A program made the translations under genes and the position numbers. This document shows, piece by piece, positions 39,001 to 51,826 of a DNA stretch of 64,000 nucleotides (positions are counted from its first letter, which is position 1; each line of letters starts with the position of its first letter). The notes beneath the pieces are model-generated. The model made no database searches. It had not been told where the DNA came from and saw nothing but the letters and a program-made list of their open reading frames with translations. Source of the DNA: Eleginops maclovinus (taxonomy: Eukaryota > Chordata > Actinopteri > Perciformes > Eleginopidae); NCBI RefSeq assembly GCF_036324505.1, contig NC_086360.1, positions 3,431,546 through 3,495,545 of the forward strand, written 5' to 3'.

Positions 39001-41062
39001 CTAACGCCTCCATCTAGCATTCTCACCCAGGTGTATTGTTTAACTGAGGGATGTTTCATCCTCCACACATCCACTAAGTCAGCCTCTCTGATCACCTGTG
39101 ACAATAAAAGGGAAGACTGAGGATGAGGCTCTTGTCCTATTCTGTCTAAAGTGACATTGGTGCAAGCGTCCGTCCCCCCCCCAGTATAACACACTCCCCC
39201 TGTGCACTTGTGTCTAGCTTGTCTTTTAGAACCTGAAACAAAGATAAGCGTTCAGGGCCTTGATTGGGTGCGTAAATATTAATAAAAGTGAAAATAAACT
39301 GTAGAAGTTCCACTTTCACCATCAAGACTCTACCTGCCACTATCTCCGTGCTGGAAACAAGCTTAACATTTAAAGAGGGGGAGAATAAAACAGCTACCCC
39401 AGCACTAAGGTTAGAGCCATGACTGAGTACATACTGACCCCCCCACCACATTCCCCAGTCTGTCTCATTCAGGCTATCACTGTGAGTTTCCTGCAGTAAG
39501 ATCACATCTAATTTTTTCTGATCGAAAACCTCTGACACTAAAGTCCTTTTCTGTGCACTTCTACCCCCGTTAATGTTTAAAGAAGCAACCCTCAAAGCCT
39601 GCATTAGAGGAAAGACACAGAGAAAGAGAACCGACCGGTACACACAGCAGAGAGGAGACACCCAGTGTTGCATGATCATGTTGAAATTATTTGGAATTTT
39701 CAGTTTCTTCCCCCTTTTTTCATGGCAGTGACATGTTTTCTGAGACGATATCGTTTCTTTTCATCCAACAGATCCATCCCTACAATTTTCTGGAGAGTGC
39801 TCACTGTCTGAAGAAACTTATTAGTGTCAGGAAAAAAATCCCTCACTTCCACTGACTTGCCAAAAGACTCATTCAGAAAGACATTAATCTCTTCCAAAGA
39901 ATATAAATCCGTATTCTGAGAGACACTATCTGCAACAGAAACACTGTCAGAATCCCCCTCACCGTCTGTGTCCATATCTGCTCCCTCACTGTTTTCTGGA
40001 GCCTGTATCAGCTCTTCTTGCTGATCAGAGCCAGCCGGCAGCTCCTGCTGTGTGTCAACAGCCTCCACCTGTCTCACAGCACCAGTCCTCACCTGTCCTG
40101 CTACAGTATCCTCCACCCTTTTACCTGTACCCACATTTTTAGCTCCACTCACCACACTCTCCACCGTCCCAGGTTTCTTCTCTCACAACACTCGTCTGTA
40201 CTAAGTCCCGGCAGGTGCAGCCGCAGCACCCGCGGCACTGGTTCCCGCACCATGGCCCGTGTCGGGCTCAGCCGCCCCGGGATCAGCTGCCCCAGACGCA
40301 CCAGGTGGAGCGGTGTGCCGTCTATGTGGACATGCAATGCGTTTGTGACCCAACTCCCCACACTCAAAACACTTAACGTTCCCAGAGCTGGCATACACCA
40401 TGTAGAAACCATCTTCGTGTCTCACACGGAAAGACACATCGAGTGTCTGAGTGGGACAATTCAGAAACATGAACACTTGTCTCCGCAGAGATTGAACATG
40501 TTTCAGTTTTTCGTATTTACACCCCAGAGCAACAGTGCGGAGATTACTGGCAAACTTACCAAACTGCTTCAACTCCCGTTCCAGCGCTTCATTCGGGATA
40601 AACGGAGGAACGCCGGAAACAGTGATCCGCGTGGACGGTGTCGTCAGCGGTGAAACCTAAATAAATTCCTCATCTAGGGTTAATCCCTCTCGATGAGTTA
40701 CGTGACGTATTTCTGGTCTTTTAGAAAGACCACGACCGCTTTATTCATGCGGGAAGCATAACAAATGTTTTCATGACCGACCTGATCCCCCACAGCCAGC
40801 AGCACCTGCTCCACGGTGCCGGAGGCCTGAGCCACCAACCGCACTCCGTGTCTCAGAGACACCGATGGCGTCCCAGAGGGCGTCATCCCCGCCACGAGGC
40901 ACGGGAAAACCACCCGTGAAAACAAACTAACCTACTTTACAAAACTACAAGTAACCCAACAAATGATCATACAATTAAACACAGTGGAAAAAGAACGAAA
41001 TAACGTTCCAAAAACAAAGTTTCAAAAACCCCTCTTCCCTCTTCCAACACAGCACCACCACC
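36031..41062 (-). mobile_element. LINE-A: L1-Tx1 clade retrotransposon, broken
   Basis: Minus-strand ORF1 pieces lie at 40925-40698, 40572-40201 and 40164-39700; they carry one CCHC knuckle, CFECGELGHKRIAC. ORF2 starts with an AP endonuclease (39679-38754: SLNINGG, LLQETHSD, NIYAPN), followed by reverse transcriptase (38153-37401: LLPKKGDLTLLKNWRPVALL, IDQEKAFDRVDH, SAYADDVSVF) and a C-terminal part to 36060 with a CPFCF...H...C motif. At least five frameshifts, so inactive. ORF2 stops about 115 residues earlier than in LINE-B, where it meets the TTC/TCC repeat. Confidence 0.9.
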
Positions 41063-41076
41063 GAAGAAGAAGAAGA
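41063..41076. repeat. Short (GAA)n tract between the two LINEs
   Basis: GAAGAAGAAGAAGA on the plus strand (TTC on the LINE strand). It is both the 3' border of LINE-B and the 5' border of LINE-A. Confidence 0.8.
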
Positions 41077-44000
41077 CTTTTTGACTTTTACAAAAACACT
41101 TTATTACAGGTTTAACAAATGTACATTTACATCAAATAAAGTGCTTTATTGTGCAATAAAAATCTATTTACCTAGAATAAATAAATAAAAAAGCTAGGCC
41201 TTAAAAACTTGTGTAAAGTGCAAGTCCTCGTTAACCACAGAACATACAATGTCTTTATAACACCAACGTTGTTTGAAAACTTCCAAGTCCCCGATGTGTT
41301 TATAAAAACGATGCTCTAGCCAGAGTCTGGCTCTGATGTTGCACAGCCAGATCGCTTTTGCTTCTTGTCCCTTCCTGTTTTCCACTCTGTTCTTCCTACT
41401 TAGATAGATAGCCATTTTTGCTTCACCAGATAGGTAGTTTAGGAGCTGCCACTTTTCCTTGCTTGTCTTTCTGTATGGAGCCCCCATGATAAACACTCTC
41501 TCGGTAAAAGCTATACTAAAAAGACTAAAAACCAATGTTAAAAGAGAGAAGAAACCCGTGAGTCTCTGGCACTCTGTAAAAACATGGAAAACAGTCTCTC
41601 TAAAACCACAAAATGGACAGTTGTTACTGACAGCAGGATTGATGACGGAGATAAAAGAATTGGAGGCGATAGCGCCGTGTAAAATTCTCCACTGGAGGTC
41701 GGCAGTACGTTTCTTTAAGGGGGGTTTGTACAGAATCCTCCACTGTGGGCCTGGTCCGTTTCCGGCACCCAGTCTAGTGCTCCACACAGTGGAGGCCCTG
41801 TCCTTCAGTCCATTTTTGTTTATGCTTTTGACAATGTTCATGTATATAGTCTTTTTGTCAGCTTTGTGTATGGTCATTTTCTCTGGGTTTGCAACCTTGA
41901 GCAGGGGGCCCGTCAGCTCTCCGAGCCCTGGGCTCAGGTATATCTCCGGGAAAGGGTCTGTTGGGTCTGGTTTGGCTCTGCCCTGTCCGTAGCTCCTTAA
42001 CAGTCTCTGTTCCTCAGCGCAGAGGCTCCGGCTCCAGAGTTGCAGGATCCTCTGGGCCACCCGGACAGAGTGTAGACCCAGCAGAGAGCCCAAGGCCCGG
42101 GCATCGCTCAGCTCCGGCCCCGCTGCTTCCACCACCTGCTGAAGGCTCAGGGTCCCAGATCTGCACAGCACCACCGCCAGTCCTGGTGTCTCGCTGCAGC
42201 TAACGTCCAGCCTGGCTCCATGAATCAGAGGCTCTTTTAACAACCAGTGCAGAGAGTCAGTCTTTGGACACCTTTTATGGTTAAAAAGGGCCCAAGACTT
42301 AAAAACACCTTGATAAAAGGGAGGTAACCCACTTAACTTTAAAATGGTTAAATCAGTTAAAAACAGAGCAGCATCCAGCCCCAGGTTACTCACGCGTCTT
42401 AGAATGCAGCTGCTCACATCTCTCCACACCAAATCAGCCGGGCCGGTAAGATACCTTTGCAGAAACTGCACTCTAAAAGTGGCTGTTCGGCTGGCCAGGT
42501 GGACAAGGCCCTGTCCCCCCTCCTCTCTAGATAAAAACAGCACCCCCTGTGGCACCCAGTGTAGCCCATCCCAAAAGAAATCTACCAATCTCTTTTGTAT
42601 TTGGGCCAGTAGGCCTGAGGGAGGGTCTACACAGGTAGGCGGGCACAGATGCCACAAGGTTGTTTAAAACCAACACTCTACCTTTATAAGACATCTGCGG
42701 TAGCAGCCACTTCCATTTGGACAGTTTTTCCTCAATCTTCTCTGTGACGTTCTCCCAGTTCTTCTGGACTATATTTGTGTTCCCTACAAACACCCCCAGG
42801 TACTTTATGCCATCTCTTTTCCATGTCATTCCCTGGGGAAGAACTGGGAGACCGCCACGCCACTCACCGACAGCGAGGGCCTCACTCTTCTTCCAATTGA
42901 CCCTCGCTGCCGATGCTGAACCAAAATCTGTCACAATATTGGTTAAAATGTCTGCATCCCTCTGGTCACTAATAAAAACAACGATGTCGTCCGCATACGC
43001 AGATAAAACCGTGCTTCCATTAAAACCAGGTAAAAACAGCCCTTGCAATTTAGAGCGTATTTTGCAGAGGAGGGGTTCTAGGGAGAGTGCATAGAGCATC
43101 CAGACAGAGCACAGCCCTGCCGGACCCCTCTACACACTCTAAAAGGAGCACACAGCCCACCGTTGAACTTCAGCACACTCTCAATCTTATTGTACAAGAC
43201 TTTGATCTTAGCTATGAAACCAGCGCTGAACCCAAACTTCTCCATTACTTTCCAGAGGAAGCTGTGCTCAACGCGGTCAAAAGCCTTTTCCTGATCTAGA
43301 GAAATCAGACCAGTATCAATGCCCAATGAGCTGGAGACCTCCAAAACATCTCGAATCAGGTGAACATTGTCCACCATGGACCTGCCGGGCACACAGTAGG
43401 TCTGGTCCCGATGGATGACCTGCTCAATAGCTCTCCCCAACCTGGTGGCCAAAGCCTTGGACAGAAGCTTGTAATCCACACACAGCAAAGACACAGGGCG
43501 CCAGTTTTTGATGTCCTGCAAGTTCCCTTTTTTTGGCAGCAGCGTGATCACCGCTCTGCTGCAGGACATTGGCATAGAGCCAGAGGCCAGACTCTCATTA
43601 AAAACGTCTAACAGGTCATGAGACAAGATGTCCCAATACGCTTTAAAAAACTCAACCGAGAGGCCGTCGATACCAGGAGCCCGCCGTCCCTGCATACCTT
43701 GCAGTGCGGCCTGCAACTCCTGCGTTGTCAACGGCCCTGCGAGCTGTGAGTTGGCCTCTCAGAGACCTGAGGTAGTTCTGCACAAAACTCCTCTGAGAGC
43801 GTTTCGTCCTCGTTGTATTCACTCGTGTAGAGGGTGGAATAAAAACTCACAGCTCGCCTCCTGATCTGGCTTGGCTCTGTTAATTCCTGCCCTGTGTCTG
43901 ACAGCAGCGAGTGGATTACCCGCCTCTGTCCATTCTTTTTCTCCAGGCCGAAGAAGAAACTAGTGGGAGCATCCATCTCGTTTATGTTTAAAAACCGGGA

Positions 44001-46888
44001 CCTGACCAGTGCACCCTGAACTTTAACGTCCAGCAGGCTGACTAGAGCCATCTTTTTCTCTTTGAGGATTTCAATATATCCTCGATCTCCTGTGGACTCG
44101 CTTATTGTTTCTAGTTCCACTGTATCACTCTCCAGGTCTTTCATAGATCTGATGTTGTCCTGTGTGACATTGAGGGTGTGCTGTTGACAGAGCATTCTTA
44201 TCTCAGTCTTACCATGGTCCCACCACTGCCTAAGACTGCTAAACTCTCCCTTCCTCTGTCTAAAAACACTCCAGAAATAAGTGAGGGCCTCTTTAAAATG
44301 TTTATCAAATGTTAAAACCGAATTAAAATGCCAATAAGCACTTCTCGGTAAAACATTTCTAATAAAAACATTACATAGAAGCAAAGAGTGATCTGTAAAA
44401 CCAGCAGGGAGTATACTGCACATTTTAAAAGTATTAAAATGATGCTTAAAGCAATAAATGCGATCTAGTCTGGCTGATGAAATCCTATTCTCTCGGATGT
44501 GGGACCAGGTGTACTGCCTTTCGTCTGTGTGCATCCTTCTCCATACATCCACCAGGCCGTGGGAGTGGACCAGCTGCCTCAGAGCATGCTGGGATGCTGG
44601 ATGCGGCTCTGCATGGTTGCGATCTAAAGATGCATTCTCCGTACAATTAAAATCCCCACCCAAGAATAAAAAGTCCTCCGTGGCACAGCCGTTTAAAACA
44701 TCATTAACTTTTTGTAAAAACAGCTTCCTCTCTGCACCGTTTGTTGGAGCATACACATTCATAAAAACAGCCGTAAAAAGGTCAAACCTTGCTTTTATTA
44801 AAAGCAACCTCCCCTTGATAAACTGCTCGACCTCCAGTGAGACAGGATTAAAAGACTAGGAGAGAAGGAAGCCCACCCCTCCACTGAGAGAGGTGCTGTG
44901 GCTTAAAATGACTTCCCCCTCCCACTCTTTTTTCCAGTCATTCTCGTTACCAACGTCGCTGTGCGTCTCCTGTAAAAAAAGCACGTCGACATGTTTTATA
45001 CTTGCTGTTTGATAAATTAACGCCCTCTTTCTTAGCTCTCTGGCTCCATTGACATTCAGGCTTCCCACTCTAAAAGTGTCCATTGTGAGTGAGGTAGTGC
45101 ATACAACAATAAAAACAAATAAGTTAACTAAAACACACATAAGGGGTTTTAACTTCATTGCTGCTTATTTGTTTTCGTACTTTGTGCACCAGTTTTTTTA
45201 GTCTCCAAGCTTCTTGTTCTGTGAAGACAGACTCCTCTTTCGACTAAGATGGAATTTGGCCGAAGAACAAAAAACGACCAAGTCAGGGAAATACTCTTCT
45301 ACAACTACCCCATGCTGGTTCTTTGTCTGGAGTAGATAGTTTTTAATCATTTCCGCTGTGTACATTTTTCCTTTTGACTGTCACTGAACCCTATCACGTC
45401 ACTGCCGTCCGACACACACTCATCCCCACTCTCATCTGTCTGCCCTTGCTCTCTTCCTTTCTTTCCCTCGCTCACCACTTTGCTGCTCTTTCTAACAGTA
45501 GGTGCGTTGTTCCTCGTGCTTCTGCGTTTATTAGCGGTCTTTTTTTTTGTTGCTATTGCTGTTGCCACCTCTTCATCCTCCATCTCAGCAATCTCCACCT
45601 GCTCACCCCATGTTTTCCTCTCCTCTCCTGTTTTCATCATATGCGTTTCGTTTTCCATATTTTCCTCCTGTGTTTCGCAGACTTCACCCGTCTCTACCAT
45701 TTTTTCGATTATCTCAGCTTTTTTTTGTGTTTTTTTCACCATTTTTATTATTTTTTTTTCTTTTTCTCCCCCCACCTGATTTTCTTCACCTCTACACAAA
45801 ACCACAACCTCCCTTTCGTGAACATCTTTACCATCACCCACACCCTGTGCAACACCCCCGCATGCCCCGTCGGAAACAGAGGGGAGCCCCCCACCACCAC
45901 AGCGGCCGCATTAACGGCCACCGCCGCTGGAGTCACCCCTCCCTCAGCAGTAGCCGCCGCCTCCGGAGGGGAGCCCCCCACCGCCACAGCCGCCGCATTA
46001 GAGGACACCGCCGCTGGAGACACCCCTCCCTCAGCAGCAGCAGCCGCCCGCTGCTCCACTACAACCGGCACGGCCGCAGCCGGCCCTGGCGCGGAGGCAG
46101 AAGTGACATCCGGACCAGGCCGAGTTGAGTCCCCGCGCCCCGGACAGGCACTCACGGTGTGCCCCTCTTCCCCGCAACCAAAACACTTCATAACTAACGA
46201 GGTTGCAAAAATCACGTAGTCATAATCATCTACTTTAACGTAAAAACGGAGCTTGAGCTCCGCCTTCCGATTGTTAAGTATCATATAGACCGTCTGCGAT
46301 GAGACACCACGTGCTTCAGTAACTGAGACTTACACCAAGACAGCATCTTCTTCACCGAGAAACAAGTTTCCCGTGTCTGGATAGCTCTCTACTGATGAAC
46401 TCATCAGTTATGAAGGGAGGGACGTTGGACAGAACCACTTTGGTGGCGGGGAGCGTCAGCAGCTGCACCCGCACAAACATTTCACTCACCGTGATGCCTG
46501 TCTCGATAACGCGGTTCACCTTCTCCACCTGGTCCAGGAAGATCACGACTGCACTGTTCATCCGTGCCAGGGACTTAATGCTGCTGTGTCCGACCTTCTC
46601 TCCCACAGCCAGCCCGATGTCCTCCACAGTGCATGGGAAGCCGGCCGATATTTTGATGCCGTGCTTCCGCGTGAGTTTGGCAAAGTCTCCATTTACCATG
46701 ACGTCAGACGCCGGCCGGCAAGACACCGGCAGGAGAAGCCCGCAAAACACCCCAAAACCACCACCAAAAGACACAAAAAGTAAAGCAAATTAAACTATCA
46801 CCGATAAACTATATTAAATTAACACCCATAAACAAAAATAAACGGAAAATATAACGCAACAAGTGTCGTTCTTTTCTTCCACTCGCCC
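41077..46888 (-). mobile_element. LINE-B: near full-length L1-Tx1 retrotransposon, broken
   Basis: ORF1 pieces at 46774-46352, 46284-45748 and 45841-45347 with knuckle CFGCGEEGHTVSAC and an Ala/Val repeat-rich tail. ORF2: endonuclease 45158-44856 and 44807-43728 (SLNVNGA, FLQETHSD, NVYAPTNG, LGGDFNC); reverse transcriptase 43731-43078 and 43099-42527 (LLPKKGNLQDIKNWRPVSLL, LDQEKAFDRVEH, SAYADDIVVF); C-terminal region 42657-41194 with CPFCGFRETVFHVFTEC. Frameshifts near 44830, 43740, 43090 and 42640 inactivate it. Structure matches the Tx1 group of L1, several of which insert into fixed targets or microsatellites. Confidence 0.92.
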
Positions 46889-46892
46889 TCCG

Positions 46893-48024
46893 AAAAATCA
46901 GGACACTCAATGTTCTCATTCACCGTCGAGGGCCACCAGTACACCTACACCAGAATGCCCCAGGGCTACAAAGACAGCCCAGGCTTGTTCAACAAAGGTT
47001 TGAAGAAAGATCTAGCGTCACTCTCCCTGGGAACTGACGTTGTCATAATCCAGTACGTAGACGATCTCCTCCTGGCAGCGACAACAGCAGAGTCATGCCT
47101 CACGGCCACCCGACACCTGCTCTTGTGCCTATCAAAAGCGGGCTACAAAGTGAAGAGAATCAACACTCAAATCGCCAGACGAAGTGTCTCTTTCCTGGGC
47201 AGAATGTTGTCAGTCGACTCATCCTCCCTCTCACCAGACCAGAAGATTTCCATTCTCGCTGACGCCAAGCCACAGAAAGTTAAAGAAATGGTGTCTTTCC
47301 TCTGACTAACCGGCAACAGCAGGAACTTCATCCCTGACCGGTTTGACACAACCATTGAGAGACATGCTCTTGAAGGGGGGTAACAGAAACCTAACCGCTT
47401 ACCTGCAATGGACTGTTGAAACTGAACGAGACTTCAGCATTCACACTGAAAGCAGGGAGACATAAAAAATTGCAAGCACGCTGCAACAACCAAACATATC
47501 CTTCGGATCGGGGACAAACAACATTGCAAAAGACCTGAAGGTCTACAGTGACAATCCACACAACTGTGAAGAAATGGCACAAGAAGACCTAAAACTGAGA
47601 CCAGATCTGGGAACAACAGCAATCACCTACCTAGAAATTATCATCTTCACGGATGGATGCTGCTACAAAGGAGGAAACAGGAACGTTGCCTCCGATGCTG
47701 TTGTGGAACTACAAGGAAAGGATCACAGTGGAAGGACGAGTCATCCCACAACCAGTGTCGGCACAGCTAGCAGAAGTGTTCGCACTCAGCAAAGCGCTGG
47801 AACATGCAGAAGGAAAATCAGCAAACATCTACACTGTCTCAGCCTATGCACATGGAGCAGTGCATGTAGACGGACCTCAATGGATGGGACTAGGATTCAT
47901 TACATCCGCCAACACCCCAGTCAAACATAGAGACATGTTGGAAAGACTGCTGCATGCAGTGAGGCTCCCCACTGAAGTAGCAGTCATGAAATGCAAAGGC
48001 AATGTAATTGAAATGTTTTTTGAC
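46893..48024 (+). pseudogene. Endogenous retrovirus pol remnant (reverse transcriptase and RNase H)
   Basis: Frame 46910-47305 begins inside the palm domain (FTVEGHQYTYTRMPQGYKDS) and contains the catalytic YVDD at about 47056; it ends in a premature stop. Further frames to 48024 carry RNase H features (AQLAEVFALSKALEHAEGK, TVSAYAHGAVHVDGPQWMG). The front of reverse transcriptase is cut off at the LINE-B border and the RNase H end is cut off by Tc1-4. Same strand and order as the gag at 35013 and env at 50650, so probably one provirus. Not functional. Confidence 0.8.
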
Positions 48025-49486
48025 TGAATTGTATGTGATGGATCTGCACAAAATAGTTTAAGTTGGTGAAGTGAAATGAGAAAAATATATATAAAAAAAT
48101 ATTTTTTTTAAATAAAAAACTGAATGAAACATGTGCATATGTATTCAATCCCTTTGCTGTGAAGCCCCTAAAAAGTTCTGCTGCAACCAACTACCTTCAG
48201 AAGCCACTTAATTAGCGAAATGAAGTCCACCTGTGTGCTATCTAAGTGTCACATGATCTGTCAGTATAAACACACCTTTTCTGAAGGCCCCATAGGCTGC
48301 AACACCACTAAGCAAGAGGCATCACACCAAGAAGATCAAGGAGCTCTCCAAACAAGTCAGGGACAAAGTTTTTGAGACATACAAATCAGGGTTGGGTTAT
48401 AAAAAAATATCCACATCTTTGATGATCCCCCGGAGCACCATCAAATCCATAATCTTCAAATGGAAAGAGCATGGGACCACAACAAGCCTGCAAGACCGGG
48501 CCGCCCACTAAAACTCACAGACCGGGCAAGGAGGGCATTAATCAGAGAGGCAACAGAGAGACCAAAGGTCACCCTGAAGGAGCTGCAGAGTTCCACAGCA
48601 GAGGCTGGAGTGTCTGTGCATAGGACCACAATAAGCCATACACGCCATAGAGCTGGGCTTTATAGAAGAGTGGCCAGAAAAAAACATTACTTAGTGTTAA
48701 AAATAAGAAGGCAGGATTTGATTTTGCCAAAAGTCATGTGGCTGACTCCATAAATGTATGGCGGAAGGTGCTCTGGTCAGATGAGACTAAAATTGAACTT
48801 TTCGGCCACCAAGGGAAATGCTATGTCTGGCGGAAACCAAACACATCCCATCACCCCAAGAACACCATCCCCACACTGAAACATGGTGGTGGCAGCATCA
48901 TGCTGTGGGGATGTTTTTCACCAGCAGGGACTGGGAAACTGGTCCGAGTCGAGGGAAACATGGATGGTGCTAAATACAGGGATATTCTAGAGCAAAACCT
49001 CCGTTTCAAGCCTGTGACTTGAGACTGGAACGGAGGTTCACCTTCCGGCAGGACAATGACCCGAAGCATACTGCTAAAGCAACCCTCGAATGGTTTAACC
49101 GCAAGAATTTAAATGTGTTGGATTGGCCTTGTCAAAGCCCAGACCTCAATCCAATTGAGAATCTCTGGTTTGTCTTGAAGACTGCTGTTCACAAGCAGAA
49201 ATCATCCAACATCAAGGAGCTGGAGAAGTTTTGCCATTAGGAATGGGCAAAAATCCTTGTGGCAAGATGTGGCAAGCTCATAGAGACTTATCAAAAGTGA
49301 CTTACAGCTGTAATTGCCGCAAAAGGTGGCTCTACAAAGTACTGACATTAGGGGATGAATAGTTATGCACGCTGAAGTTTTCTGTTATTTTGATGCAAAC
49401 CCTCAAGCAATCCATTTTACTTCCAGGTTGTGAGGCAACAAAACATGAAAAATGCCAAGGGGGGTGAATACTTTTGCAAGCCACTG
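48025..49486 (+). mobile_element. Tc1-4: decayed Tc1 transposon
   Basis: Right end GTATTCACCCCCCTTGGCAT as reverse complement pairs with ...TTGCAAGCCACTG then TA at 49487. The left terminus is worn away. Plus-strand transposase pieces: 48460-48753 (helix-turn-helix region), 48738-49022 ([33 protein letters not shown]) and 49019-49240 ([32 protein letters not shown]), in different frames. It differs in family from Tc1-1 and from Tc1-2/Tc1-3. Confidence 0.88.
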
Positions 49487-49518
49487 TATATCCCACACTT
49501 CCCCTCAATTGGAAAGGA

Positions 49519-50644
49519 CAGGGTATTTGCAAATTTTTAAAGTACAAATGTAATGACTTTTAAGACCTTTTTAAGACCTCTAAAAGGAAAAAATAATACC
49601 AATACAAACATTTTTTGTATTGCATTTGAATGGCCCAAAGAAACGGGATGAAACGTGGGTGCCAGTCTCATCGGTTGCCGCAGGACTAGTTGTTTATTCT
49701 TGCTGGTCCTGTTCATGCTCTCGTCGAACATAATGACAAACAAATCTTCTTTTACTCTTGAGATGAGCTCCTTTTTTTTATGTAAGGAGCTTTTCCAAAC
49801 TGCGCAAGGTACGCGGTTTTGTCCCTTCCACAATTGAAAGTTTTAGCACTTTTGAAATTGGGAAACATTTCACGGAAGACTGCGTGAATGTTGTCGTTTG
49901 AGGTGTATGACCGGTGACGACTAACTGTGTGAAAAACCCACAGCACTTCTGCCTTCAACGTGGCTGTGGGTGAAAACGAGTAGAATGGTGTCTGACTGGA
50001 AGTGGGCCCTGAAGATTTTGCCAGGGTGGATATATTAGTTGTAACAGCCAACCTAGAAGTAGCGCCAGCGAACGACTCTATAGGCATTGTACTCCTCTGA
50101 ATACCAGCATAGCGCTTGTGTTTTTCAGATCTCATGTAAAAATCTAATGCTTTGCACCCCATTGTGCCAAGTTTGAAAGTTTTCCGACACAGTTTGCATC
50201 GCGCCTCATAGGAGCAGCTGGACGGTTTCAGCCAGCCACGATACTTGTCTTTCTCCAACCACTTCTCATTAAATTTGCATTTACCCATTGTTCGTGTTCC
50301 TTTTAGTCCGCGGCAGCTTTCAAATCTGAAGCTGGATAACTACGTTCTTCTGCTACGTTAAAATGCAGATCACAGTCATGCAAGGCGTTCTACCGAGTGT
50401 GCGCTAGCCTACCTATTTCCCGCACAAAACAAATAGGTATTGCACGTTGATATAAAATAACATTACCGGTAAAATAAAACATACACATCTAACTAAAAAT
50501 AGACACACTCATTCATTCTGCCTCAGGTAAAATGTAATACCTCCCCCCCTAAAATTCCTGACCTTTTAAGACATTTTTAGACCTTGAATATCAAAAACTA
50601 AATGTAAGCCTTTTAAGACTTTTTAAGGACCCGCGGGGACCCTG
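49519..50644 (-). mobile_element. hAT-2: internally deleted relative of hAT-1
   Basis: Starts CAGGGTATTTGC at the left and ends ...CCGCGGGGACCCTG at 50644. Both ends are loaded with TTTTAAGAC motifs. The minus-strand frame 50288-49752 (MGKCKFNEKWLEKDK..., finger CKLCRKTF) matches exon 1 of hAT-1; after a frameshift near 49800 it continues with FVIMFDESMNRTSKNKQLVL. The later exons are missing. I found no matching 8-bp duplication. Confidence 0.8.
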
Positions 50645-50649
50645 ACAGG

Positions 50650-51170
50650 AGTGTGCGCCCCCACTCAGCTAGTAATGGTCTTTGTGATTGTCCCTATTAC
50701 AGCCGCTCAATTGACCGCCCCCAGATGGGTCCGTAACCAGAGCCTTAGCTGGGTTGACTTCCCCATAGTATAGAACTGGCCGAGAATGCAGGAGTAGGCG
50801 AAATGTTTGGAGATATGTGGGCAAGATACTTTGGAAAATGGAAAACACTGGTAATATCAGTTTGTGTCTCACTGACCCTAGCGATAGTCATATTAGTGAT
50901 GTGTGGATGTTGCTGCATCCCCTGCATCCGCACCCTGACCGAGAGATGAATAACCACAGACCTATAGCCAAACAAACTGATCAAGGTGACCCACCCCCTT
51001 ATCAAATGCCCCTGTTGGTAGAGGACAATGATAGTGAGCCAGAGGAATCCTTGAACCCACACCAGGTACCCATTGGAGTGATCCCCTCCACCGACTTTCT
51101 TCCATGGGCTTTGGCCTGTCTCCAAACCCTCCCCGACTATCACTTGGAGTACGTAGACGACTACCCTTAA
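50650..51170 (+). pseudogene. Endogenous retrovirus env (transmembrane C-terminal) remnant
   Basis: The frame ending with a stop at about 50948 shows a hydrophobic membrane span followed by CGCCCIPCIR, typical of the end of a retroviral transmembrane subunit. Upstream, the reading frame is shifted and has stops. A second frame (50817-51170) overlaps it and goes on past the env stop with a proline- and acid-rich segment containing PPPY. Surface subunit and fusion peptide are absent. Not functional. Confidence 0.65.
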
Positions 51171-51330
51171 AGTTAGGTTCAAGGGAATAAAAGGGACGGA
51201 CAATAAAATGTACTACTGAAACCCTGCAGGTTAGAGCCAGTCTTAAGTCCTCAGAACTCAAAATAGTCACTACACTGGGAGTATAGTATGAGAAGTATTA
51301 TTCACCAGTAAGAGGTGTGAAAGGAGGGAA

Positions 51331-51566
51331 TGGAAATTATCATACTATATGCTATTCGAGGCTCTGGAAGGAAGTGAGAGACAGTAGCCTACCTGTTTGC
51401 AGCCTTTGGATCATAAAAACAGCTTGCATTCAGTCTGTGGATCACCAATTTCAGAAACCTTAATTGAGTATTTGTATTCCTTATCACAACTGAAAATAAA
51501 TCAGCTTTATTATAACCTTACTACTTCGTTTGGACTCCTTGCTTCGTAGAGAAATTCAAGAACACA
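51331..51566 (+). repeat. 3' LTR following the env remnant
   Basis: A polypurine tract AAAGGAGGGAA (51320-51330) is followed directly by TGGAAATTATCATACTATAT, the expected start of a 3' LTR. AATAAA at 51495-51500. The right end near 51566 is approximate. It does not match LTRs a-c, and no 5' partner is in the window. Confidence 0.55.
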
Positions 51567-51737
51567 GCAAATGGAATAATAAACAAAGCAGGTCTAGTCC
51601 AAATTGAACATTTACTTTGTAGGAATACAGCAGTTTACAAAAGTAACGGTGGATGTAGTGGAAACCTGCGCTCGACATCTCGTATTCTTTTTCAACCACC
51701 GTTAAACACATTTCCTGTCAAGCAATTCAAAATTAAG

Positions 51738-51826
51738 GCTCAATTCCAAACCACACCCTACCGACTCCCACTCCGTGGTGGAGGCTCAATTCCAAACCGT
51801 ACCCGACCAACTCCCACTCCGTGATG
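51738..51826 (+). repeat. Imperfect 45-bp tandem duplication
   Basis: GGCTCAATTCCAAACC...ACTCCCACTCCGTG occurs twice in direct succession with about six differences. The surrounding 51567-52237 shows nothing else recognisable. Confidence 0.8.

Noticed and set aside
45374..46219. 281-codon plus-strand ORF over LINE-B
   Set aside because: Antisense to the low-complexity Ala/Val- and Lys-rich ORF1; no independent support.
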